From Candidatus Sumerlaeota bacterium (GTDB lineage: Bacteria; Sumerlaeota; Sumerlaeia; Sumerlaeales; Sumerlaeaceae): a stretch of 64,000 bases of DNA. Both the position numbers and the translations under genes were made by a program. The notes under the pieces were generated by a model that saw only the letters and a list, made by a program, of their open reading frames with translations, was not told the DNA's origin and did no database searches. The stretch spans positions 1 to 64,000 of the forward strand of contig JAPLSQ010000065.1 in NCBI GenBank assembly GCA_026398535.1. Reading direction: 5' to 3'. Positions within the stretch are counted from its first letter, which is position 1, and each line of letters starts with the position of its first letter. Positions 29,868 to 37,747 of this stretch are shown one piece after another.

Positions 29868-30965
29868 ATGGAACTTGCGCTGATCGGCCTTGAAAAATCG
29901 GGCAAGACAACAGTCTTCAACGCCCTCACGGGCGGTCATGCCCAGACGTCGGCATTTGCGGGCGGCAAGCTTGAACCCAACCTTGCCGTGGTGAAGGTGC
30001 CCGATCCGCGGGTGGAGCGTCTTGCGGAAATCTATCAGCCCAGGAAAATCACTCATGCCGCGGTGAAATACACGGATGTGGCGGGGCTTGGCCGTGAAGG
30101 CGGCGATGTCCACAAGGGTGTGCCTGAGGCGTTGCTCCAGTATGTGTCCAAGGCCGACGCTATCATTGCGGTTGTCAGGGGATTCGAGGATCCGGTTCAT
30201 GGCGCTCCCCATCCCGCCGCGGATGTTGAGGCCATTCACATGGAAACCATTTTCAGCGACCTTGTCAAGGTTGAAAACCGTCTGCCGCGCATCGAACGCT
30301 CCATAGGCAGGGTCAGCAGCGCGGAAAAAGACGCGCTGGCACTTGAATCGCATGTTCTGCAGAAAATTCAGCCCGCGCTGGAGCAGAACCTGCCTGTGCG
30401 CTCAATGGAACTCAGCCACGAGGAGGAGAAAAGCGTGCGGGGATTCCAGTTTCTCAGCGCCAAGCCCGTCATGTATCTTTTCAACGCGAGCGAATCGCTG
30501 ATGGCGGAGGGGAGCGCAATAGCCAAAATGATGGAGGTGGCGGGCGTTACGGATCAGCCAGGCACTCGGGTAGACTGGCTGGCCGGCGAGGTTGAAATGG
30601 AAATCGCACAGCTTGAGGGGGAAGACCGCGAAGCCTTCCTGCGCGACTACAACATTGCGGCGCCCGCCGCGGACAGAGTGATCAAACTCAGTTACGATCT
30701 CCTCGGACTGGTGTCCTTTCTCACGGTGGGGCCGGACGAAGTGCGCGCGTGGACGGTTGCGCGCGGCGCCACGGCGCCGCAGGCCGCCGGAGTCATTCAC
30801 TCGGATTTCGAGCGGGGATTCATCCGCGCCGAGGTAATCTCCTATGACGGCCTCATTGCCGCGGGCTCTTTTGCCAACGCGAAAAAGCATGGCCATGTGC
30901 GCCTTGAAGGAAAAACAAGCATCGTCCATGATGGCGATGTGATTAATTTTCTCTTTAGTGTGTGA
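29868..30965 (+). CDS. ychF: YchF/OLA1-like P-loop nucleotidase
   Basis: 365 residues, the size of YchF, a ribosome-associated P-loop NTPase that prefers ATP. The G1 loop reads GLEKSGKTTVF instead of the common GLPNVGKST, marking a divergent branch. G3 appears as YTDVAGLGREGGDVHKG, the NKxD position as YLFNASES, a coiled-coil insert lies at ~125-180, and the C-terminal TGS-like DUF933 domain (SFLTVGPDEVRAWTV ... HSDFERGFIRAEVI ... GDVINFLFSV) is intact. ATG 29868 is preceded by aaaaaggat. The product is cytoplasmic. It is downstream of ruvA, probably in the same transcript, and convergent with the rpiB-like gene. Confidence 0.92.
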   Translation: MELALIGLEKSGKTTVFNALTGGHAQTSAFAGGKLEPNLAVVKVPDPRVERLAEIYQPRKITHAAVKYTDVAGLGREGGDVHKGVPEALLQYVSKADAIIAVVRGFEDPVHGAPHPAADVEAIHMETIFSDLVKVENRLPRIERSIGRVSSAEKDALALESHVLQKIQPALEQNLPVRSMELSHEEEKSVRGFQFLSAKPVMYLFNASESLMAEGSAIAKMMEVAGVTDQPGTRVDWLAGEVEMEIAQLEGEDREAFLRDYNIAAPAADRVIKLSYDLLGLVSFLTVGPDEVRAWTVARGATAPQAAGVIHSDFERGFIRAEVISYDGLIAAGSFANAKKHGHVRLEGKTSIVHDGDVINFLFSV

Positions 30966-31005
30966 GCAATGGCGGGATGACGTGATGCTGGCGGCGCGGC
31001 CGGCT

Positions 31006-31629
31006 TTATCCCGACACGGTTCTCACGAAATCAAGCAGCGCGGGGGTCATGATTGTCTTGTCATCGATGATCATGGATTGGCGCCTGAGGATGGCATCGC
31101 GCATGTCCTGAACAGTGAGCACCTTGCGCGTCTGGTCACCGGGATCGCGCCGGTGTTTGGACGCGAGGCGGCGCACTTTTTCAACGCGCGCGGCGTATTT
31201 GCCCCCGAGAAATTTCGCAATCATCCAGGTTTCAACGATCTGTCCGGCAAGCCCCGCCCCGATGATTCTTGCCCCAAGGCACAGCACATTGGTGTCTGAA
31301 TGCTCGCGGGCGTATCTGGCCGAGAGCGGATCATTGGCCACCGCCGCATAGACATTCGGCAGCATGTTGGCGACGATTCCCGATGGATAGCCCGCTCCGT
31401 CAACAAGGATGGCGCGCTCAAGCCGTCCATCGCTCACCGCCAGCGCGGCGGGATACACATAATCCGCGAAATCAACAGGTTCGGCTGATCGCGCGCCAAA
31501 ATCCTCCACCTCGTGTCCGAGGTCGGACAACAGGCGGATGATTTGCGTCTTGAGGTCGAAACCCGCGTGATCGCTTGCCACGGCGACTCGAAACGGCCGC
31601 GCCAAAGCTTTTTCATCCATCGCGCACAT
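31006..31629 (-). CDS. RpiB/LacAB-family sugar-phosphate isomerase, microcompartment-type
   Basis: 207 residues; ordinary RpiB is about 150. The core is clear: FRVAVASDHAGFDLK at the N-terminus, LLSDLGHEVEDFGA, then NVLCLGARIIG. The catalytic-cysteine loop (usually CGTGIG) reads VDGAGYPSGIVAN, the pattern I associate with RpiB-like proteins of sugar-phosphate-utilising microcompartments. About 55 extra residues at the C-terminus (RKVLTVQDMRDAILRRQ...LLDFVRTVSG) form likely amphipathic helices that could serve as a shell-targeting tail. A BMC shell gene lies 0.7 kb away on the same strand, with an opposite-strand gene between them. The start at ATG 31629 has a ggag eight bases upstream. The exact substrate is unknown. 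Confidence 0.85.
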   Translation of the reverse strand: MCAMDEKALARPFRVAVASDHAGFDLKTQIIRLLSDLGHEVEDFGARSAEPVDFADYVYPAALAVSDGRLERAILVDGAGYPSGIVANMLPNVYAAVANDPLSARYAREHSDTNVLCLGARIIGAGLAGQIVETWMIAKFLGGKYAARVEKVRRLASKHRRDPGDQTRKVLTVQDMRDAILRRQSMIIDDKTIMTPALLDFVRTVSG

Positions 31630-31813
31630 GCGGCCAACTCCATCCCGTCACGCCCAAGGCATGCAACAATCTTTTGCCTGATCATCGCGCATTTGCGTGA
31701 ATTCAATGGGCGATTCGTGTTAGCCCGTGTTGATATTACTCCTGCGGGAACTTGTGTCAGCAGGAGATCGTGATGTTTCAGACAGTAAGAGTCCTGAGGA
31801 GATGGATGTTGTT

Positions 31814-32293
31814 ATGATATCAGCCCGCCCTGTCATTCTGGCGCTGTCGCTTGGTGTGGTTATTCTTTCCGGTTGCAATACCGCGGTGCAGCGGCATATC
31901 CGTGAGCGCGATTTCCGCAACATCCGGCGCATGGAGCGCTACAATGTTCCGCCGCCCGCCGATGCCGCGGGTCTGCCCGGATGGACGACCAATATGAGCC
32001 ATGCCGCTGTTTACGCGAACAGGAACAATTTCAGGACAGCGGTCTTTTTCTATCGCAACGGCGAGGCGGTTTCGGATCGCGTAAAGTCCGCGCTTCGTTC
32101 ATCGGAAGGGCGCACCGCCGCGTCACGTGTCGTGGCAGTGGCCATTGATGTCGATGCGAGCCCCCAGGTTGCGGCCCGATTCAAAGTGAAGGAGACGCCC
32201 GCGCTTTTGCTCATTGATCCATCCGGGAAGACCTTGGCATCACATGCAGGACCCATGACCAAGTCACAGGCGGTGAATATCCTGCAACAGTAA
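31814..32293 (+). CDS. Thioredoxin-fold lipoprotein lacking the CxxC active site
   Basis: 159 residues from ATG 31814; an ATG four codons earlier at 31802 directly abuts the gaggag ribosome-binding site and is less likely. The signal peptide ends with lipobox VILSGC. After a basic segment, NNFRTAVFFYRNGEAV, VVAVAIDVDASPQVAARFKV and KETPALLLIDPSGKTL (with the cis-Pro loop) follow the thioredoxin fold, but no CxxC is present where it should be, so it cannot act as a simple dithiol oxidoreductase. A chaperone-like or binding role is possible. It sits between the RpiB-like and BMC genes but on the other strand, so co-regulation is unproven. Confidence 0.65.
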   Translation: MISARPVILALSLGVVILSGCNTAVQRHIRERDFRNIRRMERYNVPPPADAAGLPGWTTNMSHAAVYANRNNFRTAVFFYRNGEAVSDRVKSALRSSEGRTAASRVVAVAIDVDASPQVAARFKVKETPALLLIDPSGKTLASHAGPMTKSQAVNILQQ

Positions 32294-32321
32294 GGCAGGG
32301 AGGACGTTTGGGGGGCGGCGT

Positions 32322-32645
32322 CTATTTTTTATATTTTTTCCGCGCGGTTTGCGTCGGGGTGACGGAGCCGGGTTGAGCCTCAAGCGCGGCAATGCTCGCA
32401 TCGGGCGCCGGGATGACATGTGCCGAGATGAGTTCCCCGACACGACGGGCGGCTGAGGCGCCGGCGTCCACGGCGGCCTTGACCGAGGCAACATCGCCAT
32501 GGAGAAGCACCGTCACCAGGCCGGCATCAACCTTCTGGCGCGAAACGATCCGCACCTCGGCAGCTTTCAGCGCCGCGTCGGCCGCCTCGATCATGCCCAC
32601 ATAACCCCTCGTTTCAATCAATCCAAGCGCTTCAAATCCGGCCAT
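32322..32645 (-). CDS. Bacterial microcompartment hexameric shell protein (BMC domain)
   Basis: 107 residues with one BMC domain of the PduA/EutM/CsoS1 type: ALGLIETRGYVGMIEAADAALKAAEV, the pore-edge segment KVDAGLVTVLLHGDVASVKAAVDAG, and ISAHVIPAPD at the end. The pore loop reads KVDAG (residues 38-42) rather than the common KIGSG, placing an acidic residue at the likely pore. A Pro/Gln/Lys-rich tail of ~15 residues follows. It forms hexagonal shell tiles. No pentamer (EutN/CcmL) gene, signature aldolase or CoA-acylating aldehyde dehydrogenase is in the window, so this is a satellite shell gene. The RpiB-like gene nearby is the only plausible cargo. Confidence 0.93.
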   Translation of the reverse strand: MAGFEALGLIETRGYVGMIEAADAALKAAEVRIVSRQKVDAGLVTVLLHGDVASVKAAVDAGASAARRVGELISAHVIPAPDASIAALEAQPGSVTPTQTARKKYKK

Positions 32646-32763
32646 GCAGTGTTTGCTCCATCATTCATAATTGCAGTAACAATACGTCGTGAAGCGCGCC
32701 TTGATGCGCAAGCATATTTTCTGATCATTGACTTGTGCCATTCGGGCAGGCAAATGTTGGCAC

Positions 32764-34548
32764 ATGATCGTGCAGGAACGCACATATGAAGGAATTCCAG
32801 TTTCCGCGGGGATAGGCGCGGGCCGCGTTCACCTGCTGACCCGCACCCCTGCCATGTCGCATGAACCGAGCGCCATCGACGACAGCGAGATCGAAGCGGA
32901 GGTGCAGCGTTTTCGCGCCGCGATTGATCTTTCGCGCGAGCAGCTTGAAAAGATCCGCCGACAGGTGGCCGAGGCGATTGATGACAAACACGCGGAGATC
33001 ATCACCGCACAAATGCTTTTTCTGGGGGACATCGAGGTGGTGGACAAGACGATTGATGACATCCGGCGCGAGAAGAAAAACGCCGAATTTCTGTTCAACC
33101 GCCGCATTGACGAGCTTATCCAGATGATGAGCCGGTTCGACGACGAATTCCTGCGCGCCCGCGACAGCGACATTTTTGACGTGGCGCACCGAGTCACCAA
33201 CAATCTTCTCCAAGCGACGGCGAGCCTGTTGGCCAACCTTGCGCCGGATTCAGTCATCGTGGCGCACGATCTGGCGCCATCCGAGACCGCGGCTCTTATC
33301 CGCGAGCACGTCGCGGCTTTTGTCCTCGAAAAGGGCGGCCCGACATCCCACACGGCCATCATGGCCAAGGCGCTTGAAATACCCGCCGTGGTGGGCGTTG
33401 CGAACATCACAAGTTATATCGACAAGGACACGCCGATCATTGTCGACGGTCTGACGGGACATGTGATCACGAATCCCAAGCCCGAAACCATCGAATATTA
33501 CCGCAACGAGCAAGTTGCTTTTACCGAGCTGGAGAAGGAGCTGGAGTTGTTGCTCGATCAGCTGCCCGAAACCTTGGACGGCTATTCGATCCGCCTGCGG
33601 GCCAACATCGAGCTGCCTGAGGAGCTTGAGCATGCCGCCAAGCATGGCGCGCGCGGCATTGGATTGTTCCGCACGGAATTTCTCTACATGAACCGCGCCG
33701 CTCCCCCCAGCGAGGACGAACAGTTCGAGATTTATCGTCACGCGCTGGAGGTGATGCATCCGCACTCCGTGGTTTTCCGCACGCTGGATTTGGGCGGCGA
33801 CAAGTTTTTTTCGAACGTGCCCATGGCGCCCGATATCAATCCCTTCATGGGCCAGCGCGCCATCCGGTTCTGTCTCCAGCAGCCGGACATTTTCCATCCT
33901 CAACTGCGGGCCATGCTGCGCGCCAGCGCCTACGGACGAACGCGCATTCTTATCCCGATGATCTCGGGGCTCGAGGAATTTCTGGAGGTCAAACGTCATC
34001 TCCGGCAGGTCAAGGAAGAGTTGAAGACCGCCAATATCGAGTTTGATCCGAATGTTGAACTGGGCGCGATGATTGAGGTGCCCTCGGCGGCCGTCGTGGC
34101 TGACACACTCGCCACCGAGGCCGATTTTTTCTCCATCGGCACAAATGATCTTATACAATACACGCTTGCCGTGGATCGCGGCAATGAAAAGGTGGCCTAC
34201 CTTTATGAACCACTGCATCCCGCCATTCTGCGGCTTATTCGCGCGATCATCAGCGCCGGGCACGAAAGCGGCATCATGGTCTGCGTATGCGGCGAAATGG
34301 CCAGCGATCCAACCATGGCGATCATCCTGTTGGGAATGGGAGTTGATGAGTTGTCCATGAGCGCCGTCAGCGTGCCTTCCGTCAAGAAACTCATCCGGTC
34401 CATTCGATTGTCCGAGGCCAAACTGCTTGCCGAGGAAATTCTCGGCCAGCCCACCATCGATGGCGTGAAGCAAATCGTGCGCCGCCGCCTTAAAATCCAC
34501 GCTGCAAAACAGAAGATGAAAAAGTTCGGCCCGCAACGTCCCGCATGA
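32764..34548 (+). CDS. ptsI: Phosphoenolpyruvate-protein phosphotransferase (PTS enzyme I)
   Basis: 594 residues, close to the usual ~575. It transfers phosphate from PEP to HPr. Seen: N-terminal GIPVSAGIGAGRVHLL, helical HPr-binding region, phospho-histidine in KGGPTSHTAIMAKALEIPAVVG (His about residue 195), and the C-terminal PEP-binding barrel with GARGIGLFRTEFLYMNR, FRTLDLGGDKF, GQRAIRFCL, FFSIGTNDLIQYTLAVDRGN and VCGEMASDP. ATG 32764 (MIVQERTYEG) is taken; the open frame extends 12 codons upstream. No HPr or EII genes are near, so it may serve a regulatory PTS. It is divergent from the BMC gene across ~118 bases. Confidence 0.95.
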   Translation: MIVQERTYEGIPVSAGIGAGRVHLLTRTPAMSHEPSAIDDSEIEAEVQRFRAAIDLSREQLEKIRRQVAEAIDDKHAEIITAQMLFLGDIEVVDKTIDDIRREKKNAEFLFNRRIDELIQMMSRFDDEFLRARDSDIFDVAHRVTNNLLQATASLLANLAPDSVIVAHDLAPSETAALIREHVAAFVLEKGGPTSHTAIMAKALEIPAVVGVANITSYIDKDTPIIVDGLTGHVITNPKPETIEYYRNEQVAFTELEKELELLLDQLPETLDGYSIRLRANIELPEELEHAAKHGARGIGLFRTEFLYMNRAAPPSEDEQFEIYRHALEVMHPHSVVFRTLDLGGDKFFSNVPMAPDINPFMGQRAIRFCLQQPDIFHPQLRAMLRASAYGRTRILIPMISGLEEFLEVKRHLRQVKEELKTANIEFDPNVELGAMIEVPSAAVVADTLATEADFFSIGTNDLIQYTLAVDRGNEKVAYLYEPLHPAILRLIRAIISAGHESGIMVCVCGEMASDPTMAIILLGMGVDELSMSAVSVPSVKKLIRSIRLSEAKLLAEEILGQPTIDGVKQIVRRRLKIHAAKQKMKKFGPQRPA

Positions 34549-34605
34549 CATGTTAAAATCTCGTTGATTGTGCGCTGTCCGCAAGGTGTAACAGGTTTTC
34601 AATTG

Positions 34606-35037
34606 ATGAAGAAAATATCCGCCATTCTACTGACCGGTCTGATTTTGTCGTTCTGGCTGAGCCCCGCGGCAGCCGAGATGCAATATTATAAGATTGTCAC
34701 AATGCCCGACGGTTCCAGGAAGGTCATTAATATGTCACAGCCGTTTTGGAAGAAGGTTTTTTCCTATCCCTGGCGCATGGTTGTGCTCATCGTCCATCCC
34801 AACAACAGCCTGCCGGGATTCGGCTCGTCGGTCACACAAAAGGACATGGAAAAAACTCCCACGCCACTCAAGGCCGCGCAGAATGTGGCTAATGAGACGC
34901 TCAACACGGTGGAAAAAGTTCCTGCCGGCCAATATCTCGTCAATCCGGTAAGGCGCATTTTATGGCCCATTCTGAATCCGTTTTCAAAGCGCCCGAAGCC
35001 GACGCCCCTGCCCGCCCCCGCAAGCTCGCATCACTGA
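34606..35037 (+). CDS. Small secreted protein of unknown function
   Basis: 143 residues. A clear signal peptide (MKKISAILLTGLILSFWLSPAAA) precedes a short mature part: MQYYKIVTMPDGSRKVINMSQPFWKKVFSYPWRMVVLIVHP, then a Thr/Pro/Lys/Ala-rich tail. The segment FSYPWRMVVLIVHP could be a weak membrane-contact region. I recognise no family. It follows ptsI by 57 bases and precedes another exported protein by eight bases if that gene's later start is used, so these may be co-transcribed envelope genes. Confidence 0.6.
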   Translation: MKKISAILLTGLILSFWLSPAAAEMQYYKIVTMPDGSRKVINMSQPFWKKVFSYPWRMVVLIVHPNNSLPGFGSSVTQKDMEKTPTPLKAAQNVANETLNTVEKVPAGQYLVNPVRRILWPILNPFSKRPKPTPLPAPASSHH

Positions 35038-35045
35038 GCTGGCTC

Positions 35046-35798
35046 ATGATCCGCTCTCCACGATCAATCAGGGCCTTTGTGACGGCCGGTTTCATCGTTT
35101 CTTTGGCGTCCATGATGTGGGCCGATGAATTAACGCCGAGCGGGGAGCCCCGCGATGAGGCTATAACTTCTTTTGTCGAATTTGCCAAACCAATCCCGCC
35201 CGTCAATTTCGACCAGACTGTAAAGAAGCTTAAGACCGTTTATCCCATTCATCTCAACGACTTTTCCCAGGTTGCCCAGAACAGTTATAACTGGCAGGGA
35301 CAACAGGATGCGTCAATGGAATGCGATATAGGATTCACAAATGATGCGATTCTGGTCCGCGGCAATTTTCGTGATGACATTCCTTTTTACCAGACACTAA
35401 AACATCCGGCCATGCAGGATTGGTGGCGCATCACGTATGGAGCTGACGGCATCGAATTCCAGTTTGAGAACCCGACATCGGCCACGCAGCGCGCTGTTTT
35501 TGTTCTGAACTTCGGATCGCAGGCCGTGGAGCCGTGTGTGGAATTGCTGGCCACGCCGAAAGGCCCCGCTTTGCGGCGCATAGAGAGCGCTTTCCTGCGC
35601 CTTCAGGACGCGGCACAATCTTCCGTTAATGGCGGACAGAATGAAAAATATCATTTTGATGCCGCCGTGCCTATGGCGGCGCTCGAAGACATCCGGTTGT
35701 TTGATGGCGCGTTGCGCATCACCGTGCGTCTGCATGACCTTGATGGCGATCCCGCAACCTATCTCATGATGCAACAGACCATTGAAAAAAGAAAGTAA
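35046..35798 (+). CDS. Exported protein with possible CBM9/DOMON-like beta-sandwich
   Basis: 250 residues from ATG 35046, giving a good signal peptide (MIRSPRSIRAFVTAGFIVSLASMMWADE). An earlier in-frame ATG at 34962 would overlap the preceding gene by 76 bases and bury the signal, so it is less likely. The mature part is beta-rich: DASMECDIGFTNDAILVRGNFRDD, WWRITYGADGIEFQFENP, FDAAVPMAALEDIRLFDGALRITVRLHDLDGD. The mix of self-contained strands with paired acidic residues recalls CBM9-like modules that follow secreted hydrolases, but the match is not firm. No catalytic motif is seen. Confidence 0.6.
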   Translation: MIRSPRSIRAFVTAGFIVSLASMMWADELTPSGEPRDEAITSFVEFAKPIPPVNFDQTVKKLKTVYPIHLNDFSQVAQNSYNWQGQQDASMECDIGFTNDAILVRGNFRDDIPFYQTLKHPAMQDWWRITYGADGIEFQFENPTSATQRAVFVLNFGSQAVEPCVELLATPKGPALRRIESAFLRLQDAAQSSVNGGQNEKYHFDAAVPMAALEDIRLFDGALRITVRLHDLDGDPATYLMMQQTIEKRK

Positions 35799-35932
35799 CG
35801 GCAAGGGAAACCGGTCAGCGAGTACGCCATCATGCGGACAACCACTGTCTGCAGATGGAATCATTCTGGGATTGACATGCCCCCCCGTGCTGTTGCTCGT
35901 TTATCAAAGACCCAAGAGGAGCGTTTCATCCA

Positions 35933-36691
35933 ATGATCATCCGAATATTTTTAGGAACAAGCATCATGCTCATGGCCGCGCTTGTTGCCGCACAGCCTCA
36001 GACGACCGCCCCGAAGTCCGCTTCGGGGGCGGGCATGCCGCGCATACAGGAACCGCCCAGCACGGCCGACAGCCAGCAGACCGGCATGATGTCGGGCAAC
36101 CGTCCGTTTTTTCTCACGACGGACACGGACGGCGAAATCGTGGTCAGTTATGATGAAAACAAGGAACTGAACAATCTCACGGCAAAAAAGGGCGTCATCT
36201 TTTCCAGTGAGGATATGACGCTCAATGCCGACCAGGTGGATTTCAACAACTCCAAATCCGAGCTGATCGCTTCGGGAAGCAAGGTCGTTGTGCGCCAGGG
36301 CGAGATCATTGCAACCTGCCAGTTGTTTAAGTATTATCCTGATGACCAGCGCAGTGAACTGGCGGGCAATCCCATCATCTATAACAAAAGCAGGGAGGGC
36401 AAGGTCAACACGACGGCGGGCGAGCGCATTTCGATCTATACCGTGGATGGCAAACCGCAGATCAAGATCAAGGGCGGGCGTCGCGCGCCCATCCTGCAGT
36501 CCGGCCAGGAAGCGCCGATTCCGGCATCCAATATTCCGGCGGGCGCCGGCGACGCAAAGCTGATGAGCATCGACGCGAAAGCGCCCGCAGGCGCGGGGGC
36601 GCCTCTGATGTCCGGAACATCGTCCGCCACGCCTGCTCCATCTCCAACGCCCGGCCAGACACAGGGCGTTTTGCCGCAAATGCCCAAGTGA
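35933..36691 (+). CDS. OstA/LptA-like periplasmic protein
   Basis: 252 residues. A signal peptide (~1-21, ...LVAAQ) and a low-complexity linker precede a beta-jellyroll typical of the OstA/LptA/LptC group: ELNNLTAKKGVIFSSEDMTLNADQVDFNNSKSELIASGSKVVVRQGEIIATCQLFKYYPDDQRSELAGNP is laid out as the LptA pattern of alternating strands around ADxxxF and ATCxxFKYYP. The tail (about 190-252) is Pro/Ala/Thr-rich and disordered. Proteins of this group carry lipopolysaccharide across the periplasm, which supports a diderm cell. A gaggag lies 10 bases upstream of ATG 35933. The low-complexity tail is unusual for true LptA. Confidence 0.72.
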   Translation: MIIRIFLGTSIMLMAALVAAQPQTTAPKSASGAGMPRIQEPPSTADSQQTGMMSGNRPFFLTTDTDGEIVVSYDENKELNNLTAKKGVIFSSEDMTLNADQVDFNNSKSELIASGSKVVVRQGEIIATCQLFKYYPDDQRSELAGNPIIYNKSREGKVNTTAGERISIYTVDGKPQIKIKGGRRAPILQSGQEAPIPASNIPAGAGDAKLMSIDAKAPAGAGAPLMSGTSSATPAPSPTPGQTQGVLPQMPK

Positions 36692-36731
36692 TCACGGAAC
36701 AAGAGAGGAAAACCGACACATGCGTTGACTG

Positions 36732-37703
36732 GTGACCGGCGCGGCCGGTTTTGTTGGCTCGTCGCTGTGCGACAAACTGCTGGCGCTCGGCCATGAGGTC
36801 GTGGGGATTGACTGTTTCGTTCCCTATTATCCCCGCCCGCTCAAGGAGCACAACCTGCGCCAGGCGCGCGACTGCGTTAATTTCAAATTTATCGAGACGG
36901 ACATCTGCCGCGTTTTTGAAACCACCAAGGATGGCACGACCAGGTTGGGCATGGAATTGCTCGATAGTGTCGCCATAGTGTTTCATGAAGCGGCGCAGGC
37001 CGGCGTGCGCGCAAGCTGGGGGCGCGATTTCGAGATTTACTGCCACCATAACATTCTCGGCACACAGAAGCTGCTTGAGGCGTGCAAGGGGCGCGAAGGG
37101 CTGAAGATCGTCTATGCTTCCTCATCATCCGTGTATGGCGAGACGCGGAAATTCCCCATGGAAGAAAGCGACCTTCCCGCGCCGGTTTCTCCATATGGCA
37201 TGAGCAAGCTGGCCGCCGAACATCTCATGCGGCTCTATGCGGCCAATTATGATCTTTACACGGTTTCGTTGCGGTACTTTACAGTGTATGGCCCCCGCCA
37301 GCGGCCCGACATGGCCTTTCACAGGCTGATCAAGGCGGCGCTCACCGGCGCGGAGTTCACCGTGTACGGCACAGGCGAGCAGACGCGCGATTTCACTTTC
37401 ATCGGCGACATCGTGCAGGCGAATCTCGACGCCGCCGAGCGCGGCAAGGCCGGCGGCGTGTATAATCTTGGCGGCGGCACGCGCATTACCATGAACGATG
37501 TGATCAGGCTTGTCGAATCGCTCGCGGGGCAGAAGATCAATATCCGCCATATCGAACGGCAGCACGGGGATGTCTCACATACAGGCGCCAGTGTGGGACT
37601 TGCCCGCCAAGACTTCGGATTCCACCCCAAGGTGGCGCTGAAGGAGGGGCTGACAAGGGAGATTGAATTCATCAGGGATGTGGTCTTGCCGCAGACATCC
37701 TGA
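36732..37703 (+). CDS. NAD-dependent sugar-nucleotide epimerase/dehydratase, in-frame TGA at codon 3 of the expected start
   Basis: 323 residues from GTG 36732. It is an extended SDR: GAAGFVGSS (NAD-binding GxxGxxG), AQAGVRASWGRDFEIY, active-site SSSSVYG and SPYGMSKLAAE (YxxxK), and DFTFIGDIVQANLDAAE. This pattern is closest to UDP-glucuronate 4-epimerase-like enzymes. The expected start is ATG 36720, placed behind a gagagg ribosome-binding site, but the third codon from it is TGA (36726-36728), followed at once by CTG GTG ACC GGC. The first beta-strand is thus interrupted. The GTG could be a reinitiation site, giving a protein lacking two or three residues of the first strand. Many other genes here end in TGA, so recoding of TGA is unlikely. 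It follows the OstA-like gene by 40 bases. Confidence 0.8.
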   Translation: MTGAAGFVGSSLCDKLLALGHEVVGIDCFVPYYPRPLKEHNLRQARDCVNFKFIETDICRVFETTKDGTTRLGMELLDSVAIVFHEAAQAGVRASWGRDFEIYCHHNILGTQKLLEACKGREGLKIVYASSSSVYGETRKFPMEESDLPAPVSPYGMSKLAAEHLMRLYAANYDLYTVSLRYFTVYGPRQRPDMAFHRLIKAALTGAEFTVYGTGEQTRDFTFIGDIVQANLDAAERGKAGGVYNLGGGTRITMNDVIRLVESLAGQKINIRHIERQHGDVSHTGASVGLARQDFGFHPKVALKEGLTREIEFIRDVVLPQTS

Positions 37704-37747
37704 CATCAAGGCTGAGACCACGGACAACAAACATGGAGGCGAATCAG

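Noticed and set aside
36726..36728. TGA recoded as an amino acid (alternative genetic code or selenocysteine)
   Set aside because: Many intact genes in the window end in TGA, and no selenocysteine element is apparent; a mutation or error is simpler.
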